From contig JAETXT010000005.1 in assembly GCA_019188255.1 (NCBI GenBank), forward strand, positions 496,001-560,000: DNA of 64,000 nucleotides, written 5' to 3'. This document shows positions 47,001 to 59,499 of the stretch, piece after piece. A model generated the notes under the pieces. It searched no databases. It had not been told where the DNA came from and worked only from the letters and a program-made list of their open reading frames with translations. The position numbers and the translations under genes are program-made. Numbering within the stretch: position 1 is the stretch's first letter; each line of letters starts with the position of its first letter. This DNA comes from Verticillium longisporum (taxonomy: Eukaryota > Ascomycota > Sordariomycetes > Glomerellales > Plectosphaerellaceae).

Positions 47001-50000
47001 GACAGGGCCACCGCGGTCGGCCTTAAGCAGATACCGAAAAGGATGACCAAGACTACGAAGCGCAAACGGTCCCATCCCTGCCGCCGACCGCGCATCTTCA
47101 TTTCCATGACGCTGGAGGAGCTTGTCACTAAGCCCCCCCTCCCCCACGGAACCTGCTGATGGGTACAAGTGAATTTTTTTTCCCTATTGCCGAATGAGGC
47201 AAAGGAAAATCTACCAAATCAAATCTATGGCAGACGAACTGGTCAGCGTTGCATTCACAGGTCTCGTGAGCATCGGACCCGAGAGGTTGGCACATCCAGC
47301 CTAGGCAGTGTGCCGACCAGACCAGGGTACCAGATTGCCCATCCCAACAGTGCCAACTTTCAGCCATGGTCAACTGCCAACATTTACCAGTCCATCCGCC
47401 TGGGTTCCAAGGCAATTGGCCAAGATCTCTCGACGCGATGCGCCAAGTCAGTCAAAGTGGTCGCATCGCGTCGCCTTCTCTTTTTGGTTGCCAACTTCTT
47501 ACACTCGAGTGACGATCGAATGGCGCCTCAGGAGCATCATGTCCGAGCAAAAGCCTAGAGGCAGGCCAGAGCCGATCCTTCCGATAAGCAGCGATCGCAA
47601 AACAGACTCGACCGGTAAACCGGGCAGCACGACTACTAGTCAGTCTCGCACCATGAATCGTCTCAATTCCACCACCCACCTCAAAACTGTACCCTGACAG
47701 GTGGCGCTTGCTACTGAGCTTCTTCTTGGCAAAGTATCGACCGACTTGCGACGATCGTACTTGACTGTCATCCTTGCCCAGCTGCGCAACCGAACCGATA
47801 GCCCTGGGTTCCGGGTGCCATCGGCTGACTGGTGCAAGAAATTGCCAATGAGGCCTGTCGGGCGGGCTTTCTTGGCGGTTCGGCATCTGGCTCCGTTTGC
47901 AGGAGGGACAGCCTCCGCCGAGGCAACCTGGGTCGAAACACACCGACAACCAAACAAGATATATTGTCGCAGCACACGATGAGTAAAATGACAGCGAAAT
48001 GGCCACGTACCGATGTAGGCCAAATGTTGCCGAGATCGGCACGTCACCAAACTGACGAGGGGCGGGCCCCTCATGATGAAGCCACTATTGCCTGGATGAT
48101 TTCTGCTCAATTTGCACGTGTTTTCTTCTCCTGGTAGCTGACACTTTGCTAGCTCACATTCAAGACCTTTGCGTTGAGATTCTCGCTGTGGAGAGTCATG
48201 TCAATTGACATTGACAAAGTTTGTACCAGTACTTTTGTCGACACCCCGGTTCAGGAACTGGTCCTTCGCACGGTTGAGCTTTTGCGCTTGTCACCTTGTC
48301 TGTTGGTTTCTTCCCGCTAAAAGCAAGACACCGAGGCTTAGAATCGTACGCTGTGCCTTGCATCGGTGTGATTCCACATTATCATTTTGCTGACCTTGCC
48401 ACGATCACAGCCCTATGAAAGCACCCTATGAAAGCACGCCAAAGGACACATCGCAACGTCAAGGCACCGAGCGACTAACAAAGAAACCATGGCGCCGTTG
48501 GACGCCGTCAATTGACAACGGACACGAGTTCAGCCTTGGCCTGGGGAGTATGATAGTGGCGGAAACTCCGTTGCGTCGGCGACTTCTTTCAGCGGGATCA
48601 TAACTTGGCGGCAGCGCCACGTCGACCGCGATGGTGGATAGATCCACGATGGTATACTTACACCTGCGTATGGCACGATCAGTCAGGCCATGGACCACCA
48701 GGCGGTTGAAACGAACCCCTTTGGTCATCGTCGACCGAGGCCATCGCCGAATCCGGTTGTCATCGGGGCTGACCACATGGATTCTTGTCTCCCAAAATCT
48801 TTCCGCTGTCAATTCCGCGTTCTCAAAAGCGCTGCATCTGACTCGAGGAGTGTACTTCGTTCCTAGAGAATACCCTTATCCGCCGAGTGGCTTCACAGCG
48901 AGCCTGTCCATCAGCCTTCCTCATCCAACGAAAGCACATAAAGATGAAAGGGGAACACCACGTTGTCCGCTCGTCCGTGCATGCCACAGCGCCACCATCA
49001 CCGCGCCCTCGGGCCCTCCGTCTTCGTTACATGGCCAATGGCAGGAACGATCTGTGTCTGAAACATGGTGCCAGAGAAGATGTCCGCGCCCGCCCAGCTG
49101 AAAAGCGAACGAGCGCTGTGCCTTTTGGGACGGGTTGATTCAATGGTCCTAGCGCCCCCGGCCGGCGAAAACGAGAACGCCCCCACTTCTGAGGGTGTGT
49201 CTACCCCTGTTGGTTCTCTGCAACTGGATTTTCCACGTGGAAACAGGGGCAGAGGTGAATGGTGCGAGGGTGCCCCCTGTCGATCGGGGGGCTGACTGGT
49301 GGAAGGGGGTGTGTTGGGTAGAATCGTGTTGGGGCTTGATGGCAAGTTGCTTCTTGCAGCCTCGACTTGGTCCACGGTGAGTGATGAGCAAATCCAACAA
49401 TGGCCTGTCTTTCTTTTGAGATGATTTGCCTTGGCTGCGTGTTCAGCTACGCAGCACAAAGCATCCTAATCCGTCAAATACTGCAACCTCAATCGCCAAT
49501 ATATCGACCGTTGCTGCGCAGCGACGCCAAGCCCGCCGAGGGAGCAAAGGCCACGGCCCAGTACCTCTCTACACTGGGCCGCCTTGCCAAGGTGGTGAGC
49601 GGTCGCTTTCGGCGCTTCACATGTCGCCTTGTGGCACAATCGCATCATCGTGACAATTCGACTACTCCGCAGAACAATCTCCTGTCAGGTCTTATCTGGA
49701 TTTTTGCCGGTTGCGGAATCACGAGGTCCTCAATTGGAGGGTCGGCAATGCGACAGGCGTTTGGTCGAGTACTATGTATGGCGACATGGTGACATGATCG
49801 TCGTCTTGGTGATGTGTCGTTTTCCGTGCGGGGGTACGCAAAAGGGGGTTGCATCGCATCAAGGCGTCGTATCGCATCAGGGCGCTCGAGATGGCCATGT
49901 GTGCTGTGCTGTCCCGTCCCCACCACGGGAGGAGATGATGCGTCACTGGAGGGAGGGCTATTGATCGCCCGTGTGTACAGTATGTATCCATGCTGACGAG

Positions 50001-50002
50001 AG

Positions 50003-50029
50003 CTCTCTCTCTCTCTCTCTCACACACAG
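50003..50029. repeat. (CT)n/(CA)n compound microsatellite
   Basis: About nine CT dinucleotides run directly into four CA dinucleotides. Similar short CT or AG tracts occur at 36527-36546 and near 40170-40188. Confidence 0.85.
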
Positions 50030-53000
50030 TCCCGTATCTGACATTGGGCACTCGCGTTTCACGTCGGTGTAGGGTCTCCGGTCATTCGGCGCTCGAACAA
50101 AGGCTTTGTTCTATATCGCATTCGTAGCTCCCTGCAGTACCAGGCTTCTTTCGAGTAACCATCCATGGCGCCATATTGAGTTTACCCTACGCCGGATCAA
50201 CAGCCCCGTCCGCGCAAGCCGTCAGCGGCCCTACCAGTCCATCCGAACGAATTATCTCCCCGAGACTGCTATTCTCGGCTGTCCACCGAGCATCCATCGC
50301 TCGCAGCCCGCAGCCCACCGACGACAACACACGAGGCTGGCGGCGGGCTTGGGAAGAGGGGTGGCATGTAATGCTGGCGGGCTGCCATCCTACAGTGGTC
50401 GCGTCAGCGCAACCCACCGGATTCGGACGGCACGGCTGGGTCACGCGGCCCCTTGGTTGATCGGCCAGGGTGCGTGGTCATAGATTCGGTTTGGCGGACG
50501 GACGTGAGCCCAATGGGCTGAGTGAGTGGCAGGCGTGGATTATTGTGCCGCGGAGTAGGTACTATATCCACATCGGACGACTTGAAGGACCGTTGCTGGG
50601 CTCTGCAACTATGTGGTGTTGCCCTGGTTCAGATGTTGGGCCCGTCGGTCGTAGGCTCGGGCATTAGCCACGGGCATCGGCGATGCTGCGCCGAGGGAGG
50701 CCGTGGACGCCGGCGACATGGCTCGGCATCTTTACTTATCGGATTCGGTGTGACTGGAATTTCACGGCAAGACTCCAGACCGCCCGCGTCCCTCTAGCTC
50801 AGAGATGGGAGGCTTTGTTCCCCACCTTATTACTGGATGGAGGCAAGGCACTCTGTCGCTCTCGCCACGCACAGAAAGGCTCGTTATCGTGATGGCGCTG
50901 TCAGGAAGTTTGCCGTTGTATGACCGGGCGCCCTGCCTGTCGGGTTCCTCGAAGTTGGGGGCGGGCCAGCAGCGGTGGGAAGGGCGAATGGCGCGTCTCG
51001 AGGCTCGTCCATCCCAAGAATCAAACGAAAGACTTGGAACGGAAGTACACATCGCAATCTAGGTACTTGGGCGTCAAGTATATCTCACGCCGCCTCCTGG
51101 AAGCCGACGGATGGGATGGGATGGAGATGGAGCAACAAACCGGTTACCAATGCTCTTCTCTGGTTTGCTAGGGGCGTGTTCCGCACCCCGGCTGCTTGAC
51201 AGAGACTGGCGATCTGTTGCCGTTTCTTTACCCATGCTGGGGTTTCCACGAGACCGCCATTTGCATCCTGGCCCCCTCTCTCACCCCTCACCCCTCACCC
51301 TTCACCCTTCACCGTCTTGATGACTCTTCGTTTCCGCATGCTTGAATGGAAGGGGGCCCCCGCGCCGCAATCCTGCGTCCATGTATGCGTGTGCCTCGTG
51401 CGTTTGGCTGCGACAGGTGCCCCTGCGAGCCATGCCACCGGGTGCAGCAGCGCAGCAGGAAGCGCAGCACAAGCGCAGGGAGGCAGATCACCTGCGCACC
51501 GCAAGGCAGCAAAGGAGTAGGAGGGGAGGAGGGGGTGGGGTTTTGGGCGCGGAACAGCGTGTCGCGGGGGTGCGCTGTTTGGCACATGTCATGATCCCCA
51601 TTGGGCCCATTGGGGATCCGGGCATTGGGTTTTGCGGTGAGGGTTGAACGGGCGGCAACAGGTCACCTCTGGACTCTGACTGGTGGGAACTGCAGAGGAA
51701 GGGATGGCCTCGATATTGCCTGGCTGTCGGGGGATGGAGGGTGAGCTGTTTATTCCCAGGCTGACCGGCGGGCTGGTAATCAGATGCTGATGTTCCCAAC
51801 TCTCGGTACAGAGGATAATCACTAACGCCCACTAATCAGAACACGCACACACCCACGACAGGACGCGGTCCAGCACAGCACTCGGTGCACTGCACGTAGC
51901 ACTCAAGAAAACGGTTGACTGGTGATACGGCGAGGGCGATGCCGCGCCGCCGGACTGTCGCGCCAACCAGGCGCCGCTGCGCTCTCGGACGACTGTGGGC
52001 TTAAGCTCTAAGCTCCGTGAAGGTTTACTTATGCGCTTCCGTCCGTGTAGCTTGTGCGGGGTGGAAATGACCCGCTGAGCCGCTACATAGACGGCAAGAC
52101 TTGAGCAGCAGCGCGATGGGGCCTGTTGCCGAGGCCCATCGTCTCCATGCTTCGTGCTGAGTCGTGATCCTCACTCAATCATCTCGATGCCAGAGCGAAG
52201 ACCTCCAGGACACACCACATCACGGCTTGGCAATACGGTCGAGGACGATGACTGGAGGGGCACGTTGCGGGTGTTTCAAGTGTGCGTAACGGCGTCGATA
52301 GACCTTTTCTGCTGCACACGGTTGACATGGCATTCTTGAGATCGGCATCGCTGACGGCCCCTGTGAGGCGCAGACTGATCGAATGCCAGTCCTACGCTCC
52401 TACGATGCTTCACCATTGGCAACACCGTCCCGCTCACCGTCATGGTCGCGCTGGTTGACTTTAGACTTTGGGGGCTTCATGTTACCCCATGGACGTTGGT
52501 CAGGAAAGGAGGGGGGGAGTGCTCGATTGACGGCTCCAAGCACCCGACACCTTCAGAACTCTTCTGACTGCTCGTATCGCACCCGTTATGCCTGATTCGA
52601 GCGCCGCATGCGAAGGCTCGATGGCCGCCATGACCCCAATGACCTCATGAGTTCTTTTGACTGCGCAGCGTACTTACTCGAGCCCGCCCAGCGACCCGTT
52701 CTGCCGTCCGTGTGAAACCTTGACAGAGTCGGCCTTTCTGACGTCGAACACAGCAGGGCAAATCTAACAAACTTTACGCTCGGTCCTGACCCGCCAGCAC
52801 GGTCCCACCCCGCGGGCTCTGCGGCCGCCGACGCCGTCCGCTGCCCGCCGCGGTTTTCCCTCTACAGCCCTTTCCTGGCGCTAACCCACTCTGTTGCCGC
52901 GCCCCGGAGCTTCGTTAAGACCGAAAGCTATGATTTCTTCAGATGAAGCCCCAAGAAGGAAAAATATCGACGAGCGAAGGGGAGAAGGAGGGTGAAAGGG

Positions 53001-53823
53001 CATACAGATGATCCGGGCGTACCATGCTTGCGCAGTTCGACCTGGACCCTACCATGCTAGTCCGAGGAGTACATGTGCCGCTCGTGGTTCCCCTTCGAGT
53101 CAGACAACTTGGTCAAAAAAAGTTGAGATGTACAGCAAAACGGGATCTCGCGGTACAGTTTCGGCAGTTGAGGTCGTTCCTTGCAGAAGCGCTGGGTGGG
53201 AAAGAGAAGGGGTTGAAGGGGTTGGCGCGTCGCGGATGTTTTTCCCCCCTCGCTCTTCTCCCTCCTTCAGTGCGAGCAGGGAACATAACCCACCACACGA
53301 CTCTCGCAAAAGGACGCGGTTGGCTGTTTTGCTCCAAGTAAGCTTTTTTTTGTGTGTTGATCTCTTCGAAACGACCCTCCATCCCAGGCCATGAGAGTCA
53401 GGTCCTGCGCTCATCATCGACGACGACGCAGGGCCGTTTTCGTGATCGATGGCACCCTAGGTGTCCTGCCCGCGCACTGCTCGCGCGGTGCCATGGTACA
53501 GGGCGCTCGTTGATCCGGGACGGACGGGATCTCGATGGACAAGGTCGCACCCGCCCTTTGGGCAAGGTGACATTGGAAGGGACAGGGATCGGAGGAGGGA
53601 GAAAGGTTGCAAAGAGAAACAGCGAGGAGACAGTCGGCGCATTGGGTGTTGTGCCAACCCAGGCAGCCGAGTCGCGCCGCGCCCTTGGGGATGCAATGTG
53701 CAGGTATGTTCCCCCTTGTCGCGAGTCAACATCTGCTTCTGCTTGTGCTTCAGTCTCTGCTTCAAGAGGAACGCTCCGTATCGAATGCGCGTCGTCGATC
53801 GCGCACACCCCCCCTTCATCAAC

Positions 53824-54885
53824 TCACTCGTCGACTGCCTCGACATCGGCCCCCGGGTTCGGCATCTGCGTCGAGCTGATCCAGTTCTCCATGACGGCCT
53901 GACCAGCGGGCGCAGCAGCCCCTGGCGCAGCAGACGCAGCGGACCGCCCCGAGGATGCCGGGGCCCTGCGTGTGTCGCGCCTCTTGACCACAAGGCACAG
54001 CACGCGTCCGTGGATGGCAAAGCCCTCGAACGAGACGTCCATGGCCATCTTCTTCTTGTCGTCGCCGTCATCGTCATGATGCTCGTGACCGCCACGTGGG
54101 CCGCCCACCGCCTTCTCGGCACCCTCGGGCGGGTTCTCCTCCTGCTTTCTCCGGCGCTTCGAGGGCGGTGACGCCTCGGGCTCTTCGGGATGGTCGTCTA
54201 CGAAGAGACGGCCGTCGTCGTCTTCGCTCTCGTTGGCATTTTCGTCTGCTCGTTCACCGCCAGGCTCGTCATCCGATGTCGACGCAAACTCGTCGTCGTC
54301 AGGGACGCCCGTGTTGGAGAATGCACGGCGTCGCTTGGCGGGTCGCGCAGGCGGTGCTACGTCGTCTTGCAGCGCGGGTATCTCGGCCAGCGCAGCCACG
54401 GCATCTTCGTCGTCCGACTCTTCGCGAATGGTGATGGTGCTCTGCTGCTGCTGCTGCTGCCGCCGCCCCAGGAACGCCTCGACGTCGACAGGCGCGGCAT
54501 TCGTCTCGGCAATGAGGCGGCCCTGCACGCCGGGTCCTCCGCGGGCGGCGGCACCGGCGCCCTTGTCGCGAAAGCGGCGCTGCTTCGCGAGCAGGGCGTG
54601 GCGCGTCGGCGTCTCGGTCAGGAAGACGGAGACCTCGAAGCCGTCGCCGGCGACGACGTCTTTGATCTGGGGCCTCTTGGCCGTCTTCTTGCGGGCGCGC
54701 GCGCGTGCCTGCTCCTCGCGCAGCTTGGGCAGCACGAGGGGCCGCACGGCGTCCATGACGCGCGGCAGCACGGGGTCGCGCGGGTGCAGCAGCCAGGAGG
54801 CGGCGAGGGCCGGGTTGTCGAGGTAGATGCGGCACTCGAGGACCGAGTATTTCGTGATGCGGAGGTAGCGGCGGACGGGGGCCAT
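53824..54885 (-). CDS. conserved fungal protein of unknown function, probably nuclear
   Basis: Single-exon frame of 353 residues. The N-terminus (MAPVRRYLRITKYSVLECRI, then LHPRDPVLPRVMDAVRPLVL and KDVVAGDGFEVSVFLTET) and the extreme C-terminus (FAIHGRVLCLVVKRR, then AGQAVMENWISST) look like well-conserved blocks. The middle is acidic and low-complexity, with a Q6 tract and several basic clusters (AKRRRAFS, PSKRRRKQEE) that could be nuclear localisation signals. I recall similar uncharacterised proteins in other filamentous ascomycetes but no assigned function. The start is firm because the conserved block begins at the first residues. The gene lies 1.7 kb from the divergent IleRS gene. Confidence 0.75.
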   Translation of the reverse strand: MAPVRRYLRITKYSVLECRIYLDNPALAASWLLHPRDPVLPRVMDAVRPLVLPKLREEQARARARKKTAKRPQIKDVVAGDGFEVSVFLTETPTRHALLAKQRRFRDKGAGAAARGGPGVQGRLIAETNAAPVDVEAFLGRRQQQQQQSTITIREESDDEDAVAALAEIPALQDDVAPPARPAKRRRAFSNTGVPDDDEFASTSDDEPGGERADENANESEDDDGRLFVDDHPEEPEASPPSKRRRKQEENPPEGAEKAVGGPRGGHEHHDDDGDDKKKMAMDVSFEGFAIHGRVLCLVVKRRDTRRAPASSGRSAASAAPGAAAPAGQAVMENWISSTQMPNPGADVEAVDE

Positions 54886-56553
54886 GGCGGGCGCTGCTTT
54901 TTTTCTTCCTTTTTTCTTCTTGATGCCCTCACTCTAGTTTGATCGTGAGGGGCCTTCTCGCTGCTTCGGTGATGATGTCGAGCTGGGATGTGCAAAAAGG
55001 CAGAAGCAACGGCTGAGGCGCGTGAAGAGGGACGCGCCCCGGCCATGACGATGATGACGGCTGTGGACCCTGAAGCCCCACTGGCGCTTCGCTGCCTGGC
55101 GCTGGCGCTCGAGCTGTGATTGTCCGTGCGTTGGGTGCGCCTGAAGCTGTGATACACGGACTTTTTATCCAGCTCGAGGTGTTGAATTGCTGGAGTCTGT
55201 TGTATATCTAAATGGAGTATTTCATTGTAATGTCGCGTCCTGGCTCGACATGGCACTCCATTCGATTGACAAGTTGAACCATGGAACTTCATTGACCATG
55301 ACCCCTAGACTCCTGGTCACCGCTATCCATATAATGCCGGTAGTAAAAATCAACATGTCTTGGATGACTTCTAGGAACATGGTACAGGATAAGAGACAGG
55401 CAAGGGGTGACTTAAGCCGCACTCTAAATCCCACTCTAAATCCGCTAAACACAGATACCATCCAGACAGACCCCTAACTTCGGAACCCTCTCAACACCTC
55501 GTATCTCAATTCAATGCTCTGAACTCTACCTACTAGATAATCGGCGACACATTGAAGGATCGATCTACTAGTATTAGTTTTGAGCCGATGTAAAGTATAG
55601 TGGAACGGTTCAAAGTGACCTCACCCTTTATGAGTGTGGCTTTTCTTGTCACCCCTTGACAGGTCACCCTGTGGTGTGGTGTGGGAGTCTGGAGGGTGCC
55701 TCTGCCCATGTCCTGGATAATGGATGACTGTGCGAAGCAATGATAAAACTCAAGCTGCGATCCGATAATTGCAGTCACCTCATGTACCAAGCTTGGTACT
55801 ATTGAGAAGGTCCTTAGGCAGCTGTCTTACAGCCGCCGGCCACATGCTGGGGCTGTGACATGGGTACATACAACGCCTTGCTGCCCGTCTGGCTGATGAG
55901 GTTCGACCATACATGAAGTCAGAGACGAGGAAAGATGACACGTCAGCAATGTCATGATCAACTCTTAGGGAATAACAAGATAGAAAGGCAACTGGGCTCT
56001 TCATGATAGAGGGTGATGAGCTGGTCGGACACCAGGTCTGTATTCAGGAGTGCCCTTGACTTGACTTCGAGGGGTCCAGAAAGAGAAAAAAGGAAAAGCA
56101 AAACTGCACTCTGCACTCTGCACAATGTTTTGCTTTCCTTTTCTCTCTTTCTGGACCCTCGATGCATTCGTCCACCATGCTGAGAAGTCATACCAGAAAC
56201 TACAGATGGATGACTCTAACCCTGCCGCTCACAAATGCCATGTCAACCTCTCCATCGTAAAAGAAAAGGGGTTTTATTTTCTACATCCTTAACTTCAAAA
56301 AAAAGACCACCTCATTCTACAGCGACGGGCACATGGAGCAGAGAAGAAAGCATCTTACAGCGGCCAGCTCTATCAGAATGGCTCTCCGGTCCTGTAGTGG
56401 AGCTCCAGAAAGCAGCGGCCGCCCCACTCAAAATTGCCTGATGAAGATCAACCGCGACAACCGCGACAACGTCAACGCCCAAACCTCCGACCTTGATCAA
56501 ACCCACGACCCACCTTCGAAGCGCATACCGCCAGCTATGCGCCAAAGGAGATC
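54886..56553. other. divergent intergenic region with long hairpin
   Basis: About 1.7 kb between two genes transcribed apart. It is AT-richer than its neighbours between 55200 and 55800 and contains a near-perfect hairpin at 56068-56161 (listed separately). No coding frame is convincing. Confidence 0.5.
56068..56161. repeat. near-perfect inverted repeat, ~35-bp arms, 22-base loop
   Basis: The left arm CGAGGGGTCCAGAAAGAG...AAAGCAAAAC (56068-56104) is mirrored by GTTTTGCTTTCC...CTGGACCCTCG (56127-56161). The loop holds the tandem TGCACTC TGCACTC TGCA. Arms differ by two single-base length differences and one A/G change. A transcript of either strand would form a long stem. Confidence 0.88.
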
Positions 56554-59499
56554 ATGTCAAAGTCATGGACATCAACCCTGAGGTTGCCCAAGTCCACCTT
56601 GCCGTGAGCGCCCCGACTGCCGCGCCTCGACACGTCCAGCTAACCGGCCCATCACCCGCCAGACCTAGGCCACTCCCCCAGTTCCGAGCCGAATACCTGC
56701 GACGATGCACCGATGACCTCTACAAGTGGCAGGCGGCCAATCGCACGGGCGACAAGTTCGTCTTGCACGACGGCCCCCTACGCCAATGGCGGCCTCCACG
56801 TCGGCCACGGCCTCAACAAGGTCCTCAAGGACATGATCCTGCGTGTCCAGGTCCAGGAGGGCCGCCCCGTCGAATACCGCCCGGGCTGGGACTGTCACGG
56901 CCTGCCGATCGAGCTCAAGGCTCTCGGCGATGCGCAGGGCAAGGGCATGACCGCCGTCGAGATCCGCAAGTCGGCCCGCGCCCTCGCCTCCAAGACGGTG
57001 CTCGAGCAGATGGACGGGTTCCGCTCCTTTGCCGTCATGGCCGACTGGGACGCGCGATGGACGACCATGGACCCCGACTACGAGATCAGGCAGCTGCGCC
57101 TGTTTCAGCAGATGGTTCGGGACGGCCTCATCTACCGCAAGCACAAGCCCGTCTACTGGTCGCCCTCGTCGCGAACCGCCCTCGCCGAGGCCGAGCTCGA
57201 GTACAACGAGAACCACGTGTCGACAGCGGCATACATCCGATTCCCCATCGCCGCTGACTCGATCATGGACGAGGTCCGGCACGCCAGAGCCTTTGAAGGA
57301 GGAAACCTGTACGCCGTCATCTGGACGACAACCCCGTGGACCCTGCCCGCCAACAGGGTCATTGCTGTGCACGACGAGCTCGACTACCACGTTGTCGCCG
57401 TCAACGGCGATGCATACATCGTGGCGCAGGCACGAGGCGATATCCTTGACACCCTCTTTCCCGACACCCGCCGCGAGATCCTGTGGTCGACCAAGGGCGC
57501 CAACCTGAAGCAGCTGCGGTACGCGAACAGGCTGCGGGGCAAGTCGGCCGCCTTGCAACCCATCATCCACGCAGACTTTGTGTCGGCCGACTCGGGCTCG
57601 GGTCTCGTTCACTGCGCCCCCGGCCACGGTTTCGATGACTACGCCGTCTGCTCTGGCATGGGCATTGACGCCGCAGCCCCCATCGACGACGAGGGCAACT
57701 TCACCAAGGACGCGTTTCCTGACGCCCCGGAACGCCTTACCGAGGCCTCTCCGATTCTCAAGGGCGGTAGCAAGGCCGTGCTGAAGCTCCTCGAGGAGCA
57801 CGCCGATGTGCTGCATGTCGAGAAATACAAGCACAAGTACCCTTACGACTGGCGTACCAAGCAGCCCGTCGTCATCCGCGCCACACAGCAGTGGTTCGCC
57901 GATGTCGATAGCATCAAGGACAGCACGCTCGCGGCGCTCAGAGATGTCAAGTTTGTGCCCGACGCCGGTCGCAAGAGGCTCGAGAGCTTCGTCGTCGGCC
58001 GAAGCGAGTGGTGCATCTCGCGCCAGCGCGCCTGGGGCGTGCCGATCCCCGCGCTCTACGATGCCGAGGGACATGCCATCGTCACCGACGAATCAGTCGA
58101 CCACATCATCTCGGTCATTCGCGAGCGCGGCATCGACGCCTGGTTCGCCGACACACCAGAGGAGCCCGCCTGGATTGCGCCCTCTCTGCCCGAGGGCACC
58201 ACCTACCGCCGCGGCACTGACACGATGGATGTCTGGTTTGACAGCGGCAGCAGCTGGACACAGAGCGAAGGGCAGGCCGATGTCTATCTCGAAGGCTCTG
58301 ATCAGCACCGCGGCTGGTTCCAGTCGAGTCTCCTCACCTACGTCGCCGCGCAGAAGGCGTCTGCCTCCCCGTCGGCCTCGCGCTCTCCCTTCAAGACGCT
58401 CATCACACACGGCTTTACCCTCGACGCCAAGGGCAAGAAGATGTCCAAGTCCCTGGGCAACATCATCGCCCCCGCCCAGGTCATGGACGGCACCCTCCTC
58501 CCGCCGCTCAAGCTCCGCGGCGAGGCGAAGAAGGCGGCCAAGGGTCCTGTTTATGATGCCCTAGGCCCCGACGCCCTTCGCTTGTGGACCGCCTCGTCCG
58601 AGTTCACCAAGGATGTGGCCATCGGCGAAACGACTCTCAAGTCGATCCACTCGGTTCTCATCCGCTACCGCACCATTCTGCGCATGCTCCTCGGTTCCAT
58701 GCACCCCGCGGCCCGCACTGCGCCGCTGACCGCCGCCGACAGCATCGCGCTCGTGCAGCTCGAGGACGTGACGGCCGACGTGCGCGCTGCCTTTGCGGCC
58801 CATGAGTTTTACAGGGCCTTTGCCGCCATCAACCGCTGGGTCGCCAACGACCTGTCGGCCTTCTACCTCGAAGCGTCCAAGGACAGGCTCTACTGCGGCG
58901 ACGGCGGCGGCGTCATCGAGCCCGTCTTCCACGGCTTCCTGCGCATGCTCGCTCCCATGGCGCCTCTCCTCGTCGAGGAGACCTGGGCGCACCGGCCCGC
59001 GTGGATGCAGCAGGACGCCTCTCTCACGCACCCGCTCCACGCCCTCGCGTCGACGCCGCTCTTCGACCCCAGCCGCCTCACGCACGACCCGGCCGCCATC
59101 CGCGCCGACCTCCCCCTCCTCATGTCTGTGCACACCGCCGTCAAGGCGGCCCTCGAGCGCGCGCGCCTCGCCAAGATGCTCGGCTCCAGCCTGCAGTCCG
59201 CCGTCGTCGTCTCGGTGCCCGCCGCGCGCTCTGCCGCTGTCCTGGCGCGGTATGCCGCCGACCTGGAGGCGCTCTTTGTCGTGTCGTCTGTCGATGTGCG
59301 GGTGAGCGACGCGCCGCCCGAGGCGCCGTTTGCGCAAGAGTTCGAGGTCGACGGCGAGAAGGGCGTTGTCAGCGTGCTGCCGCCCAAGGGGTGCAAGTGC
59401 TCGAGGTGCTGGCGCTACGTCGCCGAGGCGGAGGACAGTCTCTGCGGAAGGTGCGAGGAGGCAGTCGAGGCGCTGGAGGCCGTCGAGGGCCAGACGTGA
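56554..59499 (+). CDS. ISM1: mitochondrial isoleucyl-tRNA synthetase, frame broken in the HIGH region
   Basis: Class I aminoacyl-tRNA synthetase that charges mitochondrial tRNA(Ile). A 50-bp first exon (56554-56603, MSKSWTSTLRLPKSTLP) is joined over a 59-bp intron to 56663-59499; about 962 residues. The short basic Ser/Thr-rich start fits a mitochondrial targeting peptide. HVGH (about 63-66) is the HIGH motif, GWDCHGLPIE follows, the editing domain has TTPWTLPANR, and KMSKS is at about 610-614. A C-terminal zinc-finger of the bacterial/organellar type (CKCSRCW...CGRC, about 928-953) supports the mitochondrial assignment. The frame breaks in the CCCCC run at about 56772-56776: ...FVLHDGP before and YANGGLHVGH after. 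The canonical DGPPYANG needs two more bases. Loss of this motif would be lethal, so a consensus error is likely. Confidence 0.92.

Larger units (their letters stand above)
37959..53823. other. ~15.9-kb gene-poor region
   Basis: I find no frame with a recognisable domain, conserved motif or convincing intron chain in this stretch. Open frames are below ~210 codons, overlap on both strands, and read as low-complexity Pro/Arg/Ser/Thr sequence. The DNA is not AT-rich and does not look mutated by RIP, so it is not an obvious transposon graveyard. Simple repeats are common: AG tracts near 40170, CG alternation near 40456, C-runs near 39105, 41728 and 43790, and a CT/CA tract at 50003-50029. A possible small minus-strand gene starts at 41033 (listed separately). 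Long untranslated regions, non-coding RNA or species-specific small genes remain possible. Confidence 0.5.

Noticed and set aside
47452..48110. Overlapping 196- and 156-codon minus-strand frames
   Set aside because: They overlap each other in different frames and show no domain, signal peptide or intron context.
56665..58074. 469-codon open frame on the minus strand
   Set aside because: It is antisense to the IleRS gene, a GC-rich artefact of codon bias.
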